A stretch of DNA of 11,178 bases, from NCBI GenBank assembly GCA_047639615.1, contig JBLIOL010000180.1, forward strand, positions 1 through 11,178, in the 5' to 3' direction. The DNA comes from CAYWNK01 sp047639615. GTDB lineage: Bacteria > Planctomycetota > UBA1135 > GCA-002686595. Under the pieces are notes generated by a model. That model was not told the DNA's origin. It did no database searches and worked only from the letters and a program-made list of their open reading frames with translations. Positions 5,966 through 11,178 of this stretch are shown here, in pieces (within the stretch, counting starts at the first letter, position 1; each line of letters opens with the position of its first letter). Both the position numbers and the translations under genes were made by a program.

Positions 5966-6931
5966 ATGCAGGCCATAGACCCCCTCACCTCCGGCAACCT
6001 GGTAACAGGTTCTGCAGCCCGACCACGGCTGCAGGCACGCCTAGAGGACCTGCCTTCTGAAGTGGGAGCCGACGACGCTCGTCGCATGCTGGCGATCGTG
6101 GCCGACATGGAACGAAGCCCGGAATCCGTGCGAGATGCAGTCTCAACCATGTTGATGGACTGCTTCCGTGAATCACGCTCTCGCGCCTGCTTCGGTCTCC
6201 TCTACGAGTTGAACAGCTCGCATCTCCTGACTCAGGTTCAGGGACGTTTGCGACGTTACTCCAGCAAGGCAGACCCCTTGGACGTGCTCCAAGAAGTCTT
6301 CTTCAACGTCTACCGCTATCCGCACCGTTTCAACGCGGCCCGCGAGGATGCGTTCCGAGTTTGGTCCGCCATGATTGTGCGCAACACGGTGCTCAAGCAC
6401 CTACGCAGTCAAGGTCGTGGGGGACGCCAAGAGGTGCCCTTCGAAGATCTCTCGGACCAGCCCGAAACGAAGGCGTCGAATCCGCTTACGGGCGCGATCG
6501 AGCGCGAGACCACCGACGAGTGCGCCAAGGTCTACGTGACCTACCTGCAGCTTTACCTGCAGTTCTACGGGATGCTCTCCGACCGCGAGCGCCGCGCACT
6601 GCACCTGGTCGAGGTGCAGAACTGCAGCTACCGGGTCGCCGCCGCCGAGCTCGAGATCAAGCTTGAGAACCTCAAGATGGTCATCTTCCGCGCTCGCCGC
6701 AAAATCCACCGGGCCATGCGCCGCGTCTTCGAGGGCTTGCCCCACGACTGCCGCCCCGCACGCGACCCCAAGCCTCAATCCGAAGCTTCCGCCGGCTCCA
6801 ACCGGCTGTCCGCTAGCGACGACCTACGCACGATTTTACCGACTAATTTACCCTCAAGGCCCAGCGCCGAGAATGGCGCCGCCCCGGTCTCTGGACCTGC
6901 GGGCACGCCCAGCAAGGAGGACTCGCAATGA
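5966..6931 (+). CDS. ECF-type RNA polymerase sigma-70 family factor
   Basis: The product is 321 aa, long for an ECF sigma factor. Region 2 spans about 75-147: the DVLQEVFFNVYR motif (106-117) is the conserved core-binding and -10 region helix, followed by AFRVWSAMIVRNTVLKHLRS (129-148). Region 4 spans about 203-254, with LSDRERRALHLVE (204-216), then helix-turn-helix YRVAAAELEIKLENLKMVIF and FRARRKIHRAMRR, the -35-binding end. An N-terminal extension of about 70 residues and a Pro/Ser-rich tail (about 258-321) are additional. An in-frame TAG at 5927-5929 and no ATG, GTG or TTG before 5966 make this the earliest possible start. There is no Shine-Dalgarno match; the 20 nt before it are pyrimidine-rich. 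It overlaps the next gene by 4 nt. Target promoters are unknown; autoregulation is common in the family but not shown here. Confidence 0.9.
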   Translation: MQAIDPLTSGNLVTGSAARPRLQARLEDLPSEVGADDARRMLAIVADMERSPESVRDAVSTMLMDCFRESRSRACFGLLYELNSSHLLTQVQGRLRRYSSKADPLDVLQEVFFNVYRYPHRFNAAREDAFRVWSAMIVRNTVLKHLRSQGRGGRQEVPFEDLSDQPETKASNPLTGAIERETTDECAKVYVTYLQLYLQFYGMLSDRERRALHLVEVQNCSYRVAAAELEIKLENLKMVIFRARRKIHRAMRRVFEGLPHDCRPARDPKPQSEASAGSNRLSASDDLRTILPTNLPSRPSAENGAAPVSGPAGTPSKEDSQ

Positions 6932-8010
6932 GCCCCGAATCTCACAACAACCCGTTCTCGAAGTCTTCCCCTGGGATGGAAGCCCAGGCTGAGTTTGATG
7001 CCTGGGACCAGCAGCTCAACGCTTCTCAAATGACCCTGCAGGCGGATCTTTCCTGCCTAGCTGACGGCGAGCTCGACGAAGCTGCTGCCGCCCGCGTGAT
7101 GGTCAAGCTTGAAGAGGATGACGAGTCCCGCGAGTTCTTCGACGACATCCAACGCTTCGCGCGCCTGCACCGCGACATGGCTGAGCCCGAACGGGTGATG
7201 GCACGTCTGGCTTCCCTCACGGGTGACCAGATCATGGAGCGCACCGAAGAGATCGACCTGGTCAGCCGCCTGGCCACGATCTTCTACCAGCTCGGCAAGG
7301 CCTACGTGATCAGCGCCATCGAGCCCAAGGCTTTCCGTGAGCGCGTCTTCGAGACCACGGTCCCGATCGAGTCCACCCGCACCCGCGGCCGCGGATTCGT
7401 CGACGGTGTGCTGCTCGGCGGTCGCGCCGACAAGCAGCGCCTCGATTGGCGTGAAGCCCGCACCTACTTGAACGGTCGCTTGGAGCGCGTTGAGGATCCC
7501 CTCAAGAAAGGCCTCCACCTGCTCCAGCAGGCGATCGCTACCGACGCTTCCCACGAGGAAGCCCGTATCTACCTGGCCTTCGTCTACGCCCAGCAAGGCA
7601 AGCGCCTGAAAGCTGCGAAGGTCTACCGCGAAGTCTTCGACACCGCGATCAGCCAGGAAAACCGTGGCCATGCTGCGGTCCAGATCGGCCAACTCCACAC
7701 CGCGGAGGACGAGCACCGTCAGGCAGCTATCTACTACCGCTGGGTGTGCACCAGTGGCCTGGCCGAGCAGGATGCTCGCTTCTGGTTCGTCGACTTCAAC
7801 CTCGCCATGGCTTACCTAGGAATGGGTAACCCTGGCCGCTGCCTCGACTATCTGTCTGGACTGTCCAGTAAGCACCCTGACCGCATCCAAGAAGCTGCAA
7901 AGCTGGCTGTAAGCGCTGAACTGTTCCAAGAAGCGATGCAGGGCCAAGCTGGCTTTGCCGAGCGGTTCGCCGAGCGCTGCCCCGAATACCTGACCTCCGG
8001 GGGCGCGTAA
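6928..8010 (+). CDS. Putative soluble anti-sigma factor: RseA-like N-terminal segment fused to TPR-like repeats
   Basis: The product is 360 aa. ATG 6928 overlaps the sigma stop as ATGA and is preceded by AAGGAGG (6914-6920) at 7 nt. Residues 39-85 (ADLSCLADGELDEAA, then EEDDESREFFDDIQRFARLHRDM) resemble the anti-sigma segment of RseA-type proteins, where the DGEL motif leads into helices that hold the sigma factor. The His-Cys-Cys zinc motif of ZAS anti-sigma factors is absent. No signal peptide or membrane helix is seen, so it should be cytoplasmic. Residues about 190-335 contain TPR-like helix pairs (ARIYLAFVYAQQGKRLKAAKVYREVF at 212-237; DFNLAMAYLGMG near 289-300; CLDYLSGLSSKHP at 305-317). 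Position next to the sigma gene supports a control role, possibly binding another protein through the repeats. The anti-sigma assignment is inferred from weak similarity plus context. Confidence 0.75.
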   Translation: MSPESHNNPFSKSSPGMEAQAEFDAWDQQLNASQMTLQADLSCLADGELDEAAAARVMVKLEEDDESREFFDDIQRFARLHRDMAEPERVMARLASLTGDQIMERTEEIDLVSRLATIFYQLGKAYVISAIEPKAFRERVFETTVPIESTRTRGRGFVDGVLLGGRADKQRLDWREARTYLNGRLERVEDPLKKGLHLLQQAIATDASHEEARIYLAFVYAQQGKRLKAAKVYREVFDTAISQENRGHAAVQIGQLHTAEDEHRQAAIYYRWVCTSGLAEQDARFWFVDFNLAMAYLGMGNPGRCLDYLSGLSSKHPDRIQEAAKLAVSAELFQEAMQGQAGFAERFAERCPEYLTSGGA

Positions 8011-8015
8011 GCGCC

Positions 8016-8021
8016 AAGGAG
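8016..8021 (+). promoter_or_regulatory. Shine-Dalgarno before a run of four ATG codons
   Basis: AAGGAG (8016-8021) lies 4 nt before the first of four in-frame ATGs (8026, 8029, 8032, 8035) and 7 nt before the second. By spacing alone, the second ATG may be the main start. Confidence 0.6.
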
Positions 8022-8025
8022 TCCA

Positions 8026-8643
8026 ATGATGATGATGCAAGTACTTAAGACCCTGACAACGCGTTGGGTGACCCTGGCCTCCATGGCCAGTGCTGCGGCT
8101 GCTGTCGCAGTATTCACTCTCAGCGCCAGTCACGACGCCACCGCTGGCGGTACGAACTCAGTGGGCAGTCTCCCCGATACGGCCGACGACGGCACCAGCG
8201 ACCAAGCTCCCGCACGCTTCGAACCGTGCTTCTACGTACGCGGTCCCCGCGACGTGGTCCAGGAGCTCGCAGTGCTCGATAGCTGGGGCAACGGTGCCAG
8301 CTACGACCTGGTTGAGGAGCAGTCCGGCCTCGTACGGCGTGAATTCCGCGGCGATGTCTACATCGAACTGAGTCACAGCACGGTCGCCCGCGGGCAAGTG
8401 GAGGTCGGCATCCTGTCCGGCATCCGCAGCCCCATGCGCTTCAATGTGAGCGTCGACGGCCTGTTCACTGAGCTCCAATCCCTGCGTATGGACTCGAAGC
8501 TGGCCCTGCCCATCCACGAGATGGCTCAGGCTGGTCTGCTCGACAACCGTTTCGAGATGACCACCCTGCAGCTCGGTGGCGGCGTCGGGAGCTTCACCCT
8601 GCAGAGCAGCGCTGGCATCCTGAAGGTCTTTCAAGACCAGTAG
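8026..8643 (+). CDS. Exported protein of unknown function, third gene of the sigma operon
   Basis: The product is up to 205 aa. The N-terminus has K8 and R13, then a hydrophobic stretch (about 14-34, VTLASMASAAAAVAVF) ending near ATAGG (38-42): a signal peptide with likely cleavage after SASHDATA, or an uncleaved anchor. A polar Asp/Thr/Ser linker (about 41-62) precedes a compact C-terminal domain (about 65-205) that looks beta-rich (DVYIELSHS, QVEVGILSG, FNVSVDG, GSFTLQSSAG). It has one Cys in the mature part (C68) and no catalytic motif I recognise. It starts 15 nt after the TPR gene with its own AAGGAG and is followed by a strong terminator. Context suggests a periplasmic or surface partner or output of the sigma system; this is inference. 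Confidence 0.78.
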   Translation: MMMMQVLKTLTTRWVTLASMASAAAAVAVFTLSASHDATAGGTNSVGSLPDTADDGTSDQAPARFEPCFYVRGPRDVVQELAVLDSWGNGASYDLVEEQSGLVRREFRGDVYIELSHSTVARGQVEVGILSGIRSPMRFNVSVDGLFTELQSLRMDSKLALPIHEMAQAGLLDNRFEMTTLQLGGGVGSFTLQSSAGILKVFQDQ

Positions 8644-8682
8644 GCCAAGCGCGCAGGCGGCCCTCGGCCGTTCGAGCTCAAC

Positions 8683-8719
8683 ACGGCGCTGCGTCATCGC
8701 TAAGATGACGTGGCGCCGT
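8683..8719 (+). terminator. Strong terminator of the sigma operon
   Basis: A 16-bp stem (8683-8698 with 8704-8719) closes the 5-nt loop GCTAA. The two middle pairs, 8690/8712 and 8691/8711, are U-G and G-U in + strand RNA but would be A-C mismatches in the opposite transcript. This points to the + strand. TGCTATT follows, only weakly T-rich. It lies 40 nt after the operon's last stop and 28 nt before glpK. Confidence 0.8.
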
Positions 8720-8747
8720 TGCTATTCCACCTTTCCGGAGCCTGCCC

Positions 8748-10214
8748 GTGACACGCATCCTTGCACTCGACGCTGGTACGACCGGCGTGACCGCCGTGAT
8801 CTTCGACGGGGACCTGCGCCCCGTGCAGCGCGCCTACGCGGAGTTTCCTCAGCACTTCCCGGAGCCCGGTTGGGTGGAGCACAGGGCGGATGAAATCCTG
8901 GCGGCGGTGGACCGCGTGCTGGCCGAGGTCTTGGCCGGCAGCCCCGGCCGGATCGATGCTATGGGGCTCACCAACCAGCGCGAGACGCTCTTCGCCCTGG
9001 ACCGGCGCACGGGCCGGGCCCTGGGCCCGGGCATCGTCTGGCAGGACCGGCGCACTTCGGCGCGTTGCTTGGAGCTCAAGGCGGCTGGGCTCGAAGCTAA
9101 GGTGCGGCGCACCACGGGCTTGCTGCTGGATCCCTACTTCAGTGGCACGAAGGCGGAGTGGATGCTGCGCGAGCGCCCGGCCGTGGCCGCGGCAGCGCAA
9201 GCGGGCGAGCTGGACTTCGTCACCGTGGATGGCCTGGTGGCGCGTCACCTAAGCGTTGGGGAGGGCACGCTCACGGACTTCACCAATGCGTCGCGCACGC
9301 TGCTCTTCGACATCGACAGTCGCGCCTGGGATGCGGACCTGTGCGCCGAGCTGGGCGTGCCCCTGGACAGCCTGCCGAGCGTGCACGGGAGCACCGCGGA
9401 CTTCGGCATGGCGCAGCTGCCGGGTGGCCAGAGCGCGCCGCTCACTGGTTTGGCGGGCGACCAGCAGGCGGCGCTCTTTGGGCAGGCGTGCTGGGAGCCG
9501 GGCGAGTGCAAGGCCACCTATGGCACGGGCGTGTTCCTGGTGCAGAACGCGGGCGCCAAGCGACCTGACTCGGACAATGGCCTGCTCACGACCCTGGCCG
9601 TGGGGCGCGCCGGGCAGCCGGTCTATGCGCTCGAAGGCTCGGTCTTCTCCGGCGGCTTGGTGATCCAGTGGTTGCGCGACGGCCTGGGGATTTTGGCCCA
9701 AGCGAGCGAGTCGGAGGCTATGGCGCGGCGCGTACCCGATTGCGGCGGCGTGCACCTGGTGCCCGCCTTCGCGGGCCTGGGCGCACCCTACTGGGATCCC
9801 GATGCGCGCGCGGCGCTCCTGGGCATGACGCGCGGTTCCACATCGGAGCACATCGTGCGCGCGGCTTTGGAGTGCATCGCCCTGCAGTGCACGGAGGTGA
9901 TCGAGCTCCTTCGTGATGCCAGCGGCCTGCCCGTCGATCAACTGCGCGTGGACGGCGGCGCCACGGCCAACAACCTGCTGATGGAGATGCAGGCGGACTT
10001 CAGCGGCGCGCGCATCCTGCGCGCCGCCGAGGCCGAAGCCACGGCGCGCGGGGCGGCAGCGCTGGCGGCCTTGGGTGCTAACCTCTTGGATGATCCCGGC
10101 CAGGCGGCGGCCTTCGCCGACGCGCCGCAGGTCTTCGAGCCGAGCATCGACCCCGGCGCGCGCGCCGAGCGCTTAGTCAAGTGGCGCGCAGCGGTCGCGC
10201 GCGTACGCAGCTGA
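8748..10214 (+). CDS. glpK: Glycerol kinase
   Basis: The product is 488 aa (E. coli GlpK is about 502). It is an FGGY-family enzyme that phosphorylates glycerol to sn-glycerol 3-phosphate with ATP, trapping it for lipid synthesis or catabolism. The glycerol-contact residues of the family are in place: R78-E79 in NQRET, W98 in IVWQDRRT, Y130 in DPYFSGTK, D238 in AGDQQAALFG and F263 in YGTGVFL. The FGGY signatures appear at about 130-140 and 297-315 (GSVFSGGLVIQWLRD), and GLGAPYWDP (343-351) and RVDGGATANN (400-409) are typical of glycerol kinase rather than other sugar kinases. The phosphate loop reads LDAGTTGVT (7-15) instead of the usual DQGTTSSR. The start is GTG 8748 with GGAG at 8737-8740, 7 nt upstream. 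No glycerol facilitator or glycerol-3-phosphate dehydrogenase is adjacent in the window. Confidence 0.95.
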   Translation: MTRILALDAGTTGVTAVIFDGDLRPVQRAYAEFPQHFPEPGWVEHRADEILAAVDRVLAEVLAGSPGRIDAMGLTNQRETLFALDRRTGRALGPGIVWQDRRTSARCLELKAAGLEAKVRRTTGLLLDPYFSGTKAEWMLRERPAVAAAAQAGELDFVTVDGLVARHLSVGEGTLTDFTNASRTLLFDIDSRAWDADLCAELGVPLDSLPSVHGSTADFGMAQLPGGQSAPLTGLAGDQQAALFGQACWEPGECKATYGTGVFLVQNAGAKRPDSDNGLLTTLAVGRAGQPVYALEGSVFSGGLVIQWLRDGLGILAQASESEAMARRVPDCGGVHLVPAFAGLGAPYWDPDARAALLGMTRGSTSEHIVRAALECIALQCTEVIELLRDASGLPVDQLRVDGGATANNLLMEMQADFSGARILRAAEAEATARGAAALAALGANLLDDPGQAAAFADAPQVFEPSIDPGARAERLVKWRAAVARVRS

Positions 10215-10255
10215 GTTCGGGCGTTTTGTGCCTGACCCCATGCGCCCGAACTCAG
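10211..10255. terminator. Perfect 13-bp bidirectional dyad containing both stop codons
   Basis: CTGAGTTCGGGCG (10211-10223) and CGCCCGAACTCAG (10243-10255) are exact complements around a 19-nt loop containing TTTT. The glpK TGA (10212-10214) and the sulfatase TGA (complement of 10252-10254) pair with each other in the stem. No T tract follows either arm, but position between convergent genes fits a shared terminator. Confidence 0.75.
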
Positions 10256-11178
10256 TCGGGCCAGGGGCCGCCTTCGATGGAGAGGCGGCGGGTGGGCTTG
10301 GTGGTGGTCAGGCCGTCGTCGTCGCCGCCGCTGTAGCCCATGGCGGCGAGTTCGGCCAGCTCGCTGGGGGTGAGGGGGGTGGCGCTGAGCGAGCGGTAGG
10401 GGATCGCGGCGCCGAGGGCGCGGTAGCCGGTGAGGAGTGCATCCCAGCGCGGGATGAGCGAGCGTACTTCGGGGCTCTCCATAGGAATGGGCGAGCCCTC
10501 GTAGTCCTGCCATTGCCAGGGTGCGCTGCCGCTGGTTTGGCCGAGGGTGATGTTTGCGCGCTGGTCGTGCCAGGCGAATTGGCGCAGGGGACTCGGCCCC
10601 TCGTCGAAGAGCAGAAGCTCGCTGAGGTAGTCGTGGCGCTCGAGTTGTGCGCCCTTGGCGCTGGGCAGGAGATTCTGCCCGGCGCAAGCGTGGCCGAGGC
10701 CGGTGCCGGCGGCGGCGAGCATGGTGGGGGTGATGTCCACGATGCCGGCACTACCGGCTACGACGCGGCCGGCGGGGAGCTGCGCGGGCCAGCGCAGGAT
10801 CAGGGGTACTTCGATGGACTCGGCGTGCAGTTGGCGACGGTGGGTCTTGTGGCCGTGCTCGAAGAACTCCTCGCCGTGGTCACTGGTGACGATCACGAGC
10901 GTGTTGTCGGCGAGGCCGAGGGCGTCGAGCTTGTCGAGTAGCTGGCCGACTTGATCGTCTACGTAGCGGATGCCGCCGTCGTAGCGCGCGATCAGGTTGT
11001 GCAGGTCGCGCGGGTCCATGTCGGCGCGTACGGGGGAGTCCGGCGAGGTCACGCGCATGCCGTCGATGGGGCCCGTGTAGTCCGGATCGAACTGGGAGTG
11101 GTAGGGCTCGGGCGATACGTAGGGATCGTGCGCATCAAAGAAGTGCGCGAAGAGGAAGAAGGGCTGGTCCGTGCCGCG
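10252..11178 (-). CDS. Type I sulfatase, C-terminal part (5' end beyond the right edge)
   Basis: 308 residues are visible; the frame stays open to the window edge, past the first internal Met. Numbering from the edge, FFLFAHFFDAHDPY (7-20) matches the sulfatase strand that leads into the substrate pocket. VIVTSDHGEEFFEHG (95-109) carries the metal-binding Asp-His pair (D100, H101) of the alkaline phosphatase-like fold, followed by H110-K111 and H113. VPLILRWP and VDITPTMLAAAG (about 124-158) are also typical. The tail TPSELAELAAMGYSGG is a C-terminal motif common in this group. The Cys/Ser-x-Pro-Ser-Arg site that is converted to formylglycine lies outside the window, as does any signal peptide. 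The substrate is unknown; relatives cleave sulfate esters of polysaccharides. An internal start at 11058 would remove part of the fold, so truncation at the edge is the better reading. Confidence 0.92.
   Translation of the reverse strand, partial: RGTDQPFFLFAHFFDAHDPYVSPEPYHSQFDPDYTGPIDGMRVTSPDSPVRADMDPRDLHNLIARYDGGIRYVDDQVGQLLDKLDALGLADNTLVIVTSDHGEEFFEHGHKTHRRQLHAESIEVPLILRWPAQLPAGRVVAGSAGIVDITPTMLAAAGTGLGHACAGQNLLPSAKGAQLERHDYLSELLLFDEGPSPLRQFAWHDQRANITLGQTSGSAPWQWQDYEGSPIPMESPEVRSLIPRWDALLTGYRALGAAIPYRSLSATPLTPSELAELAAMGYSGGDDDGLTTTKPTRRLSIEGGPWPD

Noticed and set aside
5659..6150. 163-aa - strand frame overlapping the sigma start
   Set aside because: Arg/Ser-rich with no domain, overlapping a well-supported gene on the other strand.
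10228..10941. 237-aa + strand Gly/Ala/Val-rich frame opposite the sulfatase
   Set aside because: It is a mirror frame of a gene with clear sulfatase motifs on the - strand.

Overview
The window is high-GC bacterial chromosome with ten protein genes, two of them cut by the window edges, and no rRNA, tRNA, CRISPR array or recognisable transposon. The mix suggests a planctomycete-like bacterium: a CRTAC1/ASPIC-UnbV protein beside a TPR protein, a Tat-exported sugar isomerase-like TIM barrel, a type I sulfatase, and an ECF sigma factor with a non-standard partner. This is inference from gene content; a myxobacterial, acidobacterial or verrucomicrobial origin cannot be excluded.

Layout. Bases 1-3524 (+) hold a tight three-gene run: a secreted FG-GAP/VCBS plus ASPIC/UnbV protein whose 5' end lies outside the window, a TPR protein overlapping it by 4 nt, and a Tat-signal xylose-isomerase-like TIM barrel. 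It converges, with only 6 nt between stops, on a small zinc-ribbon protein with an AT-hook-like segment and a repetitive Lys/Gln/Thr tail (3531-3836, -). A 353-nt gap rich in small dyads follows, then queG (4190-5323, -), the cobalamin/Fe-S enzyme of queuosine synthesis.

Bases 5324-5965 carry no convincing gene but are not empty. A 13-bp perfect inverted repeat, extended by imperfect pairing to about 26 positions, brackets about 170 nt (arms 5332-5360 and 5510-5538). A terminator-like hairpin with a T tract ends at 5651 on the + strand. Two small hairpins stand just before the next gene. Together they make an unannotated structured RNA or regulated leader plausible.

Bases 5966-8643 (+) form an operon: ECF-type sigma factor, a soluble protein with an RseA/anti-sigma-like N-terminal segment joined to TPR-like helices, and an unrecognised exported protein. 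The operon ends in a 16-bp hairpin whose G-U wobbles fit only the + strand RNA. I read it as a regulatory module in which the second protein controls the sigma factor and the third acts outside the membrane; the last two roles are inferred. Its codon use differs visibly from the flanking genes.

glpK (8748-10214, +) follows as a separate unit. It converges on a sulfatase (10252 to the right edge, -), and both stop codons lie opposite each other in the stem of a perfect 13-bp inverted repeat.
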